DNA of 64,000 nt from Narthecium ossifragum (taxonomy: Eukaryota > Streptophyta > Magnoliopsida > Dioscoreales > Nartheciaceae): the NCBI GenBank assembly GCA_963920575.1, contig OY986966.1, positions 24,643,717 to 24,707,716 of the forward strand, in the 5' to 3' direction. A program made the position numbers and the translations under genes. The notes under the pieces are model-generated. The model saw only the letters and a list, made by a program, of their open reading frames with translations. It did not search any database and had not been told where the DNA came from. Below, piece after piece: positions 24,001-35,400 of this stretch (the first letter of the stretch is position 1; each line of letters begins with the position of its first letter).

Positions 24001-25718
24001 CCATTCTGAACATAAAAAGGATTATTGTGCTGGTGGCTCGTATTTTGCCAATACTCGGCACAGACCTTGTGCCAAAGGCACGTAGTTTTTCATGACTGAC
24101 TTCACGTATCGGCTCAGGATCTTTGCAATACCTTGTCCCCATACATGTATGGTGACAATAAAAGACTGCTATGAAACACACCTGCACGGTTTGGACCGGC
24201 ACAATAATCCTTGAAATGTAATAGAAAGTAGAACAGGTATTTGAAAGAGGTTACAGAGGATTTGTACATCATGAGCAAATATCTAGTTTTATGACAATAC
24301 TTATTGCCCTTCCTCCTTAGTATTATTTGGATCCTGCTATCACACTGACTGAAGGATTCTTCACTAACATGGCATGCCAGACACGTATAAACTCATACTG
24401 CATGTTTAATGCTGTTTCCATAGCATGATTTTTGGTTGCACGGAGGAAATTTATCCCGATATTTCTATCTAATTGGGTAAAGAATAGAAAACACAGTTTG
24501 GCGTTATCTTCTCATGCATTTCAACACATTCTCTGTGCACTGTAAATGTCAGCATCAACTATGTTCCTGGCTGAAGTGGCATTGGTTCAATCAACTTTTC
24601 CACCAACAATCAGTTATGCTTGTCACTGTCATGCTCTCTACCATTGCTGTCAACGAAGTTGCTGATCTGTTAGTGCTACCATTCTACACTGGCAAAACCT
24701 ATTGCGACAACTGTCGATCAACCTTGTTGTAACCACCTTCATTGCCATTACTGCTACCATTAACTCCCAAAAGGTTATAATCCCATGATTGTTATCACCA
24801 CAATCCTCCTAGCACTATCACAACATTACAACAATAGCATAACGAATTCACAGCTAAACCCAACACTAACATCTCTTCTCTTACGTCACTTTCTTCCTTT
24901 TGTTCTTCCTTATTAATAAACCCAGACAAAGGATTTTTCTTTACTTTTCCAAACTTTCTCTAAATTACTTTTCTGCTATATAAGAAGACAATCTTTACAG
25001 TTGTTGTCATTAAATTGTTTCAAATGCTTTATTGTTCATTCTCCTCGGAGCAATGGTGCATCATATGCATATTACCTCCTTTTATATGTTGATATCCATC
25101 TATATACGCCTCAAATGTTTCTGTCTAAATTATCCTTGATGTTTACAGTTTCCTTTTTGCCAGCCTGATTGTTTTGTTTTCTTTATTTGAACAAATTTCA
25201 GTTTTGGTACTTCTGGTCCTAATTCTAGCAAGGTGAAGCCACTGGCAAAGAAAAAGCAGAACAGAAAAGCAGGCAGTGAGAAGGACCTCAAAGAGAACAG
25301 CTATCTATATGCCTATGAATGCCTCATGACTTTCATTACAAGCAAGAACGGGGATACTCATTCACTCGTCTCGCTGAAGAAATCGGGCCATGGAGTAACT
25401 CAGTTCCTCAACGATTTCTCAGCCGGTATTGCTGGGACTGGCATTGCAGCAGTTCTTTTATCCGTCGTATCCAGAGTTGCAAGTGGAAGGGCGGTTTTTT
25501 GTGCTGCTAAGCTGTATAACACGGGATTCGGGCTTGGTCTGGTTTGGCTCTCATTGGCCGTGAATGGGCTTAGAGATACCGTCATCGAAATATGTAAGAA
25601 CTCGAGCAAGGTGAATGTGAAGGATGAGGAGATCACAGAGAGAGTGGACCAAAGTGTCAAAGAAATTATCTTCAGATTCGTAGCATTGATGGCAGTGCTA
25701 ATATTGAAGTTCGGATGA
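18100..25718 (+). CDS. Plant membrane protein of unknown function, 5 exons
   Basis: I join exons 18100-18165, 18578-18758, 19913-20375, 23814-23891 and 25202-25718. All junctions are GT-AG, all phases agree, and the product is 434 residues. It starts MASVAFSSGVFHPDQTISRP. The middle is soluble (VLFSFGIAEQFARYEKILQ, then MVVPYFRW). A basic stretch KPLAKKKQNRK precedes the C-terminal third, which has three hydrophobic segments: FSAGIAGTGIAAVLLSVV, GFGLGLVWLSLAV and FRFVALMAVLILKF. That suggests a tail-inserted membrane protein. I do not recognise the family and give no function. Coherent phases over five exons argue for a real gene. Intron 3 (3.4 kb) contains a hAT-like insertion and a possible alternative exon at 21047. 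Confidence 0.72.
18342..18540 (+). repeat. Two direct copies of about 105 bp in intron 1
   Basis: The strings TTTTATATG(C/T)TTAGGTT, GATGATACCTA and CACTCATCGGATTGT occur in the same order twice, at about 18347 and 18450. The second copy lacks about a dozen bases. It is an old local duplication within the intron. Confidence 0.65.
21864..22599. mobile_element. Non-autonomous hAT-like element in intron 3, TSD ATTTTAAT
   Basis: The ends are CATGGATTTCCATACCGG and, as complement, CAAGGATTTCCATACCGG. The 8-bp direct repeat ATTTTAAT flanks them at 21856-21863 and 22600-22607. The left 200 bp and right 60 bp are dense in CCGG, and the centre is AT-rich with a GC-rich patch (22200-22280). CA...TG ends and an 8-bp TSD fit hAT. 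It has no coding capacity and sits within the intron of the 434-residue protein gene. Confidence 0.72.
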
Positions 25719-26615
25719 GCTAGGCGGAGTTATGTGGCTCGCCGAGCTCTCACTGTTCTATATTCTTCTTTCCTCTTCACGTATTAGTTAGGTTTTGTTT
25801 AGGTATTGTGCAGGTATATATAGTATGGGAACGATACCTTTTGGAGATGTGAGAATCTCTCTCTGCATGGGTTAATGTAAAATTTTTGACTTATTTGGTG
25901 CACAGTTCTTGTCAAACTAAACGCTCGCAGTGCACGCTATGGCAAGGGTTATTGATTGATCATTTGAAAGTTTGTTCATAGATCTATTCGTCCAACAAAC
26001 TAATATAATCAGGTTTTCTAATTAAATATCTGATGTCAGTTGTTGATTATCCACAATAAATTCGTGAGATGTTGGATTTAGGCTTGTGTAGTATTGTTTA
26101 GTTTATGATCTCTTTTTTTTCATCACACTTTCTATCATCTAAACAAAGAAAGTTCAGTCATTTTTGTTCATCATGTTCTTGCAATCAAATAGCCCAAAAA
26201 CGGAGGACCGAAAACTATGGCTCATCTATTCTATTTCAAGTCAAAATAGTAAAGGCAAACCTTTTCATGAGATCACTTTCAGGCACTATATAACCCTAAA
26301 ACACATTCCCTATACTTGATTTAAGAACATTAGAATCTAGGATGCTTGTCCAACCCAAAAGTGAAGATCTTGATTCTCCAATTGGGATGGGAAAGCTCTG
26401 TCCTGTTTATCGTACAGAAAGGTACCATAATAATGGACCCTCAGGGAAAAACCTTATGTTTCCAAAATCTTAAATGGCAGCCCAGATCCATATTTCTTAA
26501 ATGAAGATGTCAATGACTGTCTAATTAATTTGGAAAGAATAGGTTCTACCAAGCAATGGATTAGCTCCACAGACAGCTAGGCATTGCATTAGAATAAAGA
26601 AAGGTACCCTCAAAG

Positions 26616-26831
26616 AGCTCGTTTGGTTCGGGGAAAAATGTGAGAATAAGCGAAAATGAGGGATTTTAGGGATAAATAAAAAAAGTAAAAATAAGTGGAG
26701 ATAATAAGTAATGATTGAAAAGTGATGACTAATTGTTTAAGGATAATTGTTAATAAGGAATTTTGATGGTTGAGGATAAAATAAGGGATAAAGGGGTTAA
26801 CCCCATCCTATTTTCAAATCAAACGGGGCTG
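26616..26831. mobile_element. Small PIF-like MITE with an empty paralogous site
   Basis: The ends are AGCTCGTTTGGTTCGGGG and the complement of AAATCAAACGGGGCTG, flanked by AAG on both sides. The paralogous position near 57170 reads straight through (GCAAAG then TTCCACAGCC) without the insert, which supports both boundaries. It is purine-rich on the plus strand and non-coding. Confidence 0.6.
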
Positions 26832-26904
26832 AAGACTTCCATAGTCAATGATGATAAGATGAATCAGTCAGATATATAATGGATCACAAAACTTGAATAA
26901 TAAT

Positions 26905-26906
26905 GG

Positions 26907-26937
<31 letters not shown>

Positions 26938-26945
26938 GGTTGTTG
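26905..26945 (+). repeat. TTG microsatellite
   Basis: There are about twelve GTT/TTG units in a row. The paralogous site at about 57240 has only two or three, so the array expanded after the duplication. Confidence 0.85.
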
Positions 26946-27146
26946 GTGATGATTTCTTATTCTTGTTTTCATTCTTCTTTATTCATTGTACTAATTTATT
27001 TTAATTTTTTGCCCGGTAGATGACCATCGACTACCGAGCAAAAAACTAAAAATCCCATGTGCTGCGGCTGCGCTGCCAGTCTGCCACGCAAGTTGGTACT
27101 AAAAAACTAAAAATGTAACAATTTCATGAGCTCTATTTATTTGTGG

Positions 27147-27730
27147 TAGGGGTGACAATTCGGGTTCGCGGGTCGGGTTCGGATCGGGTCGGGTCGGGTA
27201 TTGACCCGTTTAATAAAGGTCAAACCCGAACCCGATCCGTTTAATAAACAGGTCAGGTTATATCAACCCGAACCCAACCCATTTATAAACGAGTCAACCC
27301 GATCCGACCCGTTTAACCCGTTTATTAAATGGGTCGATAAACGGGTCGGGTCGGGTCGACCCGTTTAACAACAATCTGACTCGTTTAACAACCATTAAGC
27401 AACAAATTATCAACTAATTAATAATATTATTAAACAATAAAATTACAATTTTTTTCAATTACATCCAAACCATCCAACCTAAACAATAAAATTACAACTT
27501 ATTTTAATTTTCCTTGATGAGATGAGATCACATTCAAATTAGCTCTAAAAGTTTAAGTGATATTAAAATTAAACGGGTTAAACGGGTCGACCCGACCTGA
27601 TCCATTTATTCACGGGTCGTAAACGGATCAACCCGTTTGTGACTCGAATCCGATAACATCAAATCCAAACCCGTTTATTTTGGTCGGGTTGGATCGGATT
27701 CGTGGGTCATGATTCGAATTGTCACCGCTA
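27147..27730. mobile_element. hAT-like MITE, 584 bp, with an empty paralogous site
   Basis: The ends are TAGGGGTGACAATTCGGG and, as complement, TAGCGGTGACAATTCG. The flanks ATTTGTGG and ATTTATGA are an 8-bp TSD with two changes. The paralogue at about 57510 reads CTACCTGTGG directly into GCGTGCTTGACG, so it is an uninserted site. The interior is rich in GGGTCGGGT and ACCCGTTTA repeats. No coding frame. Confidence 0.78.
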
Positions 27731-28437
27731 ATTTATGAGCATGCTTGACGTGCTAATGCGGCAGTACCGCTGACCTTTAAAATAATGTATCAGACTGCCA
27801 GCCTGACGTACAAGCTAGGGTCCTTGGCGTGCCGCGGCAATGCCAGTGGGAAAGCTTGGCTGCGATTTTGACGGGTCATGATTTCTATTGGATTTCTTTT
27901 GGGAACTATACTTGCAATCACAAGTGCACCACAAAGACCGGGTGATAGACTGAACTAGTCTTGACATGAAAATGACATCCTGGGCAACCAAGCAGCTTCT
28001 TTGTTAATTTATATATCTCCAACAATCTTAGATAGGAAGTTTCCTCTCAGCTTCTATGACCTTAATTTCCATCATCAAACACGATTGCAAGCTCAGCCCA
28101 CCGAGAAAAAAACATGACCCAGCATCAATCATGAAAACTAATTAACTATCTGAACATGTCATTTGATAAACCTTTAAACCCAGAAAGAATGTGCGTTTGA
28201 CTACGTCATAGAACAGTAAAACAATCGCTGTCAATGGCGTATATATTTTTGATTACTATAAATGTGATATAATGTTAAGCAGCGATAAGCTATGATCTCT
28301 GTGATGATTTCTTATAAGCTTCTCGTCAGCGTCATACAAGTATAATCAGCTTGTATTCTTGAGAGAAACTATCAGTTAGACTTCAGAAATAGCAAAAAAG
28401 AAAGAAAAGAAAGCGCCAATTAGCTTAGTGGATGTTA

Positions 28438-28548
28438 AGGTTAGCCAACGATGCGCCGTAGACTGTCTTTGTTTCCTTCTACATGACGCGTGTTTGAATC
28501 CCATGTAATGTGGAATTGTAGTCCTGCGAGTCTTGACTTATCAAAAAA
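28438..28548 (+). mobile_element. Short tRNA-like SINE, about 110 bp
   Basis: The insert is flanked by a 16-bp direct repeat with one mismatch: AGCTTAGTGGATGTTA at 28422-28437 and AGCTTAGAGGATGTTA at 28549-28564. It ends in a short A run. A B-box-like GTGTTTGAATCCC lies at about 28490, with an A-box-like TAGCCAACGATG about 50 bp before it, as in RNA polymerase III promoters. Size, A tail and TSD fit a SINE. The family is not identified. Confidence 0.6.
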
Positions 28549-28714
28549 AGCTTAGAGGATGTTACGTAAAAGCTTCATCTTATCATTATTAAAATCAGCG
28601 ATATATTCCACAAGGAAACTAAAGTCTGCACCTTAATTTGGAAGTCCTATGTGGAGATTAATAATGCAGGATTGCTCATTTATGTATATGGTTAAAATCA
28701 TGTATATTACACAC

Positions 28715-28925
28715 ACGGTCCAATCGGTAGTGAGATACCGATAAATTGATCTAATCTATCGGTAGACCAATACCAATGAATTAGATTAATCAATCGGTAT
28801 CTAACTACCGATAAAATATACCAATGATTGGATCGGTAGTGAGGTAGCGATTGGTTAATCTAATCAATCGGTACATTATTATCGATGGAATAAATCAATC
28901 AATCGGTACCTCATTATTGATTAGA
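28715..28925. repeat. Inverted CGGTA-rich repeats
   Basis: ATCGGTAGTGAGATACCGAT-type inverted modules recur three to four times within about 210 bp. The segment can fold into one or more hairpins. It may be a foldback element; no TSD was established. Confidence 0.45.
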
Positions 28926-29351
28926 TGACATATGCATTACACATGTCACATGACTATATATATAAAACTTTATTCATAATGCAGTAAATGTTAGTTGAAA
29001 CTTGAAAGGGAATTAACAAGCAAATAAAACTGCAAAGATAGTGGCGTGTAAAAAAGACGGAGATGGAGAGACCCCTGAGATCTAGAGGCACATAAGCCCC
29101 AAAATCCAGAAGAACAAGAACACAAAATTAAGCTGCAGCACGAGGTACATGTAAGCAAAAATAAATATGATAACATCACCGGCCTGCATACAGTAACTAC
29201 CTAGGTTGTCGCCCATGTAACCATGTTGAAGTCGAAGAGGGAGGGAAAGTGGCAGCAAGGAGATGAAGAGAAGGCAATGAGGTCACTCTATCTCACGTCA
29301 CAGACTTGCTCTCCAACACCTCATTTTAGCTGTACGGTCAAAGCTAGCTTT

Positions 29352-29376
29352 TATATATATATATATATATATATAT
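29352..29376 (+). repeat. TA microsatellite upstream of the ARM gene
   Basis: About twelve TA units lie 120 bp before the start codon at 29495, probably in the promoter or leader. Confidence 0.85.
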
Positions 29377-29494
29377 CATCGCCATCCCTTCAACAATACA
29401 TAGCCTTTGACTTGTTTGCCATCCTCGATCACAACACCGGATTATAATCCATCGACTGAGCCTTTGTCGTCGTGATTTCTTCATCAGGCAAGAG

Positions 29495-32400
29495 ATGATC
29501 ACTAACGAGATCGAGCCATCAACGGAAGGCGAGCCAAGTGTCCAGCGCCTGCAGGTCACCGGACAGCAGCGCTTAGGCAGCGGCAGCTACGTGGACCGCA
29601 CCAACTCCTTCTTCGAACCACATCCAGAAAGTCATGACATTGATCCAAACAGCACCACCAACAACGGGAATTACTCCAGCGAAGCGCCTGAGAAGAAGCT
29701 GACCCTCTTCGCACTACAGCTCGCGGTCCTGGAGAAAGCAGCAACCGTCCTTGGCACGCTGGGATTCATCTGGGCCACTGTGGTCCTCCTCGGCGGGCTC
29801 GCCGTCGCCCTGGAGCCAAAGGACTTCTGGGTCGTGACCGTGATTCTCGTCAGCGAGAGCACCCGCGTCTTCAGCAGAAGCCATGAATTGAAGTGGCAAC
29901 ACCGTGCAACATGCTCACTGAAAGGCGCGGGGCGGTTCAGCTTCCGCGGGCTCATCTCCGACCCCCGCCATATCATCCAAGCTGTCAAAGCCATCTTCCG
30001 GCCATTTGCGGTCATCATCAACTCTGAGAGCGAGCATCACCGCCGCCATATTGCCCAAGATGTCCAGACAGTAGTCACCAGAGCATACCTGCAGCCTACA
30101 CATACTACAACTGCAACCGCAAGAAGGACATGGAGGGATACGGAGGTGCCGCTGCTGCATGGGATCTTTGATTCAAATAACATCACCAGCACATTTCACT
30201 GGCTTCAGCTGCTCGCGGCAATCACATGCGTGATACTCTCGCTGTGGCGTCTCATTAAACAGGACTTTGGTGAGGTTACCTCGGATAGAAGGAACCGGAA
30301 GGTGGCGCTTGACATCTTCTATAGCCTGGCTCTGGCCGAGGCTCTCACGTTCCTGACTGAGAAGGCATACTGGGAGTGGAAGGTCACCCATGGCAAACTT
30401 CTTGTAAAGGTCTGCGAGGAGTGCAACCTCGGACCTCCAGGGCTGGTCCTGATTAAGAGGTTCTTATACGATGCCTACTCGAGCTGCGTCAATGGAAGCA
30501 TCTTTGATGGCCTCAAGAAGGACCTTATCTCCTTCGCTGAGGAGCTGTTGCAATCCGACTCGCATGATGAGCAGCTCATGGGAGCTCAGATGCTCGAAAA
30601 GTTCGTCACGAACCAAAGATCCGCCGCCGACGAGACCCTAAGGAAGATTGGAACCTCAACTTCCGTCATCGAGAGACTGATTGATATGCTGAATTGGAAG
30701 AATCCATCCGAAGAAGAGATCAGGAAGTTGGCTTCGGTTATTGTGTCGGAGCTCGCGAGCAAGAATCAAAATGCGCTTCGAGTCGCTGGGATCCCTGGCG
30801 CCATCGAAGCTATCTCATCGTTGCTGCACACCGGCGGGGATTCAGATGTAAAGCCTTTTGAGATCTGGGAAAGAGATTCACTCGCCGACCAGATGGGCCA
30901 TGCATACTCCATCTTCAACCAGTTTGGCTTGCTAATTCTGAATAGGCTTGCTTACGATCATGACAATTGCTGGAAGATCGGCACTGCAAGAGGCCTCCTG
31001 TCAAAGATCATCGACTTCACCCGCGCCGGCAAGAGGTTGCTCGCCAATGAACACCCAACTGAGTCTCAGATGATCAGAGCCGTGACGCGGTCACTGGAAC
31101 TAGTAAACCAGCTGGTCTCCACGACTGGCGATACAGGAAAAAAGCTTCGAAAAAAGATCGCGGACATCGTATTCACAGTGACCAACATGCGAGAGATCCT
31201 GGAGCATGGCAACAAGCACATGAAGTTGCAGATATTAGCCATTCAGATCCTAACAAGCATGGCAATGGACGAAGAGGCAAGGGAGAAGATTGGAAGCACT
31301 GGTGGAGTCATCAAGCTGCTGCTGTCGATAACTTGCAACCCGGGAGTAACAGATGAGCAAAATTCAGTGAGGCTGGAAGCTGCGGAGGCGCTGGCAATGC
31401 TGGCATTGGATAGCAAACCTAACTGCGGCCGGATACTCGAAGACGGGACTGCTGCGGTTGAGCGGCTCGTGGAAGCGCTGCAGGACCCGTCTGTAAAGAT
31501 AAATGCTGCAAGGATCCTCCGAAATCTGTGTACCTATTCCGGCGATGAAGACGTCTACCAGCTGAGGGGAGCTACCATTGCAGCGCCAACTGTAAGTGTT
31601 CATCCCTATTAATTTGTTGATACCGTAAGGCCTCGTTTGTTACGGGGTTAGAAAAAATAAAGTTAAGCGAGAATAGGGTTAGAAAAAATGGAATTAAAAA
31701 ATAGAAATAGGAAAAAACTAGAATGATAATAATAGATGGATAAAATAATAATGATTATTTTTTATATTTGGAATATGAATGGGGATAAGGCCAAAATAAC
31801 ATATTGCAAAATACACAATCTGAAATTAATAATCCATCCCAACACTAGTAGTAACATCAAAGCCATCCTATTATTGGATATTGAAACAAAATCCTGCAAC
31901 TTGGATTTAGTTGGTCATAGAAATAGAAACCGCCTTGATAGAGGTTTAAACCTCTATAGGCATGTTTTTTTTTTTTTTTTGAAAAGATGAGCCCGCAGGC
32001 TAGGTGATTACAATTTATTAATCACAAGAAACAGCCGTATTGGCCACATTAGCAGGACTGGTACTCATGCCAAATCTCGCCACTTGCCGTGCTTGTTCAG
32101 CAATATGGTCCGCACGCTGATTAGATTCTCGAGGGATGAAGGAGAACTGCACATCCTTAAACCTCCCTACAAGCCACCAAACCTCCTGAATGTGTGTCAA
32201 GATACTCCCTGTACTGGGCAATCTCCCCTTCAGCAAACCAACTGCCAATGCAGAGTCACTCTCCACCAACACCGATCCTACACCTCTCCTTAAGGCTTCT
32301 TCAAGGCCTAGCCTAATTGCAGCAACTTCCCCCAGTAGCACGGGGTCATGCTCAATGTTCACCACCTTGGACGCCGTCCAAACAATATTATCTTCATGAT

Positions 32401-35400
32401 CCACACATACCGCGCCCAACCCCGTTCCAAAAGCAGGGTTAGTCACCGAAGCATCCGTTTGGATTTTCATCCCCTCCCAGTCCTGCCTTCCAGCTGCAAC
32501 TCAACGTTTCTGGTGCACTAGCAGGAACTCCCTGGACAACCATTTGATGCGCCTGATGATACCGGGGAGAGGATCCTGCATCCCTTCGAAAATCAGCGCA
32601 CATCTGGACTTCCAAATGCACCACAACCCATAAGCCATCAGCGACTTTAGCCGTCGTGTTTCCTCCGACTTAGAGGACCTCCCCAACCAGCCAAAGCATG
32701 AGTCATAGTTCCAGTTTACTAGATCAACTGGTGACCGCTGCAGCAGTTCCTCCCAAATCTGTCGAGCAAACCCACATCGAAAGAAGATGTGTTCCAAGGA
32801 TTCATCTTCACAGTGGCATCGCGGGCACTCTTTTTCACTGGTTAAGCAGAGAGACCACAGAGTACCAAGCGACGGGAGCTTACCGTGCGCTAGTCTCCAG
32901 AGGAAAAAACGCACTCTCGGCCCCGCCGGAGCCTTCCACACACTCCACCACCACCGGCCGTATAGCTCTGTAGGTGAGTCACTGGATTCCATAGATTCCA
33001 GGAACCTGTAACAGCTACTCATGGTGATTATTCCTGATGATGAACCCATCCATCGATGGCGGTCCGTTGGCGCCACACGATCAATAGAGGTCTCCCGGAG
33101 AGCCTCTCTCACATGCTGCGGAAGGAAGTCAACACCGTCTCCCTCTAGCCAGTTCCCCTGCGAGTCCATAAGGTCACCAACGACAAGGTCATCGATGCTG
33201 CATTCCATCCTCAACGGGCAAGGAGTACGAGACAGAGGTCCATCTCCAAACCACCATTGTTCCACCACCCTCAGCCTACTTCCAACACAGGGAACCCATT
33301 TCAAACCCAGGTTCAGCTTTGCCGCCGCCTTACAGCAGGAACGCCATAGTGCCGAAGCTCGCTGCCCAGGTTTCAGCAGTGGCAAACACCCCTCCCAACG
33401 ATACTTGCTGCGAACTATCAAGGACCACACAGAGACTTTCCCCGCCAGCAGATCGGCCACTCTCTTCATTCTCATGGATAGCTGCCAGCGCTTCAGATCC
33501 TTCAGACCAAGCCCACCCATCCCCTTATGGCGACAGACCGTCTCCCAGGCGACAACAGATATGCCACCCCTTTTGCCATACCATAGGAACCTTCTAATAG
33601 CCATATCGATCTTGTCTAGCACACCAATGGGGATCTGCATTGCCATCATCTGAAAGACAGGTACAGCCTACAGAACCGCCTGCGACAGCACCGCCCGGCC
33701 AACACCCGCCACCTTACGAGAATTCCATGCCATCAGTCTTTTGTTTACAGCTTCAATGAGGAAACTGAAATCAGACCCAAGTAACCGTCTGCTATCCAAT
33801 GGGGTTCCTAGGTACTTCCAGACCCCCAGGCTTTGCTGTATTCCTAGCTTCCCCGCTAGGCGGCGGCACCGTCGACGCGACAAGACTTTAGAGAACTTGA
33901 CGCTCGACTTCTCTGGATTCATCTGTAGGCCAGAGAGGTTCCCGTACCACTTCAGCACCGTTTGGAGCTTCCAGATTTCAGCCAGTGTTGCCTTCGAAAA
34001 GAAGAGACAGTCGTCCGCATATAATAAGTGGCTAATGCGGAAGTCCATCTGCCGGTAGTGCACCCCATCCAGCGCAAGTAACGGTAGCTTCAGGAGCCTG
34101 GTGAGCACCTCCTGACACAGAATAAACAAATAAGGTGATAAAGGATCACCCTGTCGGAGACCACATTCAGACTTAAAGTAACCATGGACTCTCCCATTTA
34201 TAATTAGAGAGAAAGTTGGGGTCGTCACGCACTCCATGACCCAAGCTATTCAGCGATCAGGAAAGTTCATAGCACGAAGAACCCTCTCCAAAAATTCCCA
34301 ACTCACTGAGTCATAAGCCGCTCTAATATCAATCTTTACAGCCATCAATGGAGTAGACGCCGGTGCTGTGTGAACACTATGCATGACCTCCTGCGCAGCT
34401 CCAAGGTTGTCAAAAATAGTTCTTTCAGGAATAAAGGCGGACTGCTCAAGACTCACCAGGCCCCCTAGAATTGGCTCCAGGCGATTTACCAGGATAGAAG
34501 ATATTAACTTGTACAACACATTGCAGAGAGAGATGGGCCTGAAGTCCTTCACTTTGCGCGGATTCTCCACCTTCGGAATTAAAGAGATAAAGGTAGAATT
34601 CCAATTGTTCGGTAGCTTCCTCGTTCTGAAGAAATCTCCAACCAGTTTGGAAATGTCAGGTCCGACCGTATCCCAATATTCTTTGAAGAACTCCATCGGT
34701 AGCCCATCCGACCAGCACATTTGTTAGAACCCATCTCCCGTAGGGCGTGGTAAATTTCTCCTTCAGAGGGATCAACAGTGAGAGCCGCACTCGCCTCAGC
34801 CGAAACTTGGGGGAGGTTTGGCAAGGCTAAGGACCGGTTCACCTTTTTCTTCTTCCAAAGCTTCCGAAAATAGTCTTCGAAAACCCCTGCAATGGCACTC
34901 TGCTCCTTTACCACCCGCCCCTCATCATTGATGACCTCCAGCACCCGAGATCTGTGGCTTGTTGACTTCATTTGTTGGTGGAAGAACTTCGTGTTGCGGT
35001 CCCCATCTTCAACCCAGCTGGATCTGCGATGCTGTGCCACGTAGGTATCGTGTTGTGAAATTAATGCCACATGTTTATTCTCAAGTGCCCTCATGCGGCG
35101 CTCATCTTCGACTGACAACAGCCCCTGCTCCTCGAGTAAGTACAGGCTTTGAAGATGCTGCATCAACATTTCATTAGTATTAAAGAGATCAAAGTCATCA
35201 CGTCTATTCCAGGATTTTACCAAATTTTTGATCTCCTTGAGCCGCCCCTGTGTCTGGTACTGAAGGGTGCCTCGTCGTTGTCTGCCCATGCATGCTTGAC
35301 TCCTCCACGGAACGCCGGCAGCGGGATCCAAAACTGCTGGAGGCGGAATGGCGTAGGCCCAGCAGGAGTCGAGTCTGGTTCAAGGTCCAACAACAGAGGT

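Larger units (their letters stand above)
25955..28150 (+). repeat. Duplicated block A (copy 1) with later insertions
   Basis: Several stretches recur downstream in the same order. 25960-26095 matches 38443-38573, 26240-26330 matches 42240-42331, 26450-26610 matches 57005-57165, 26840-27140 matches 57190-57510, and 27739-28080 matches 57525-58160. Differences (roughly 10-20 percent by eye) show an old duplication. Relative to the other copy this one has gained a MITE (26616-26831), an expanded TTG repeat and a hAT-like element (27147-27730). Confidence 0.75.

Noticed and set aside
28421..28502. tRNA gene suggested by A-box-like and B-box-like motifs
   Set aside because: No cloverleaf could be drawn, and the A-box-like part belongs to a target-site duplication flanking a SINE-like insert.
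29556..30391. Minus-strand frames opposite ARM gene exon 1
   Set aside because: These are shadows of a strongly supported plus-strand coding exon.
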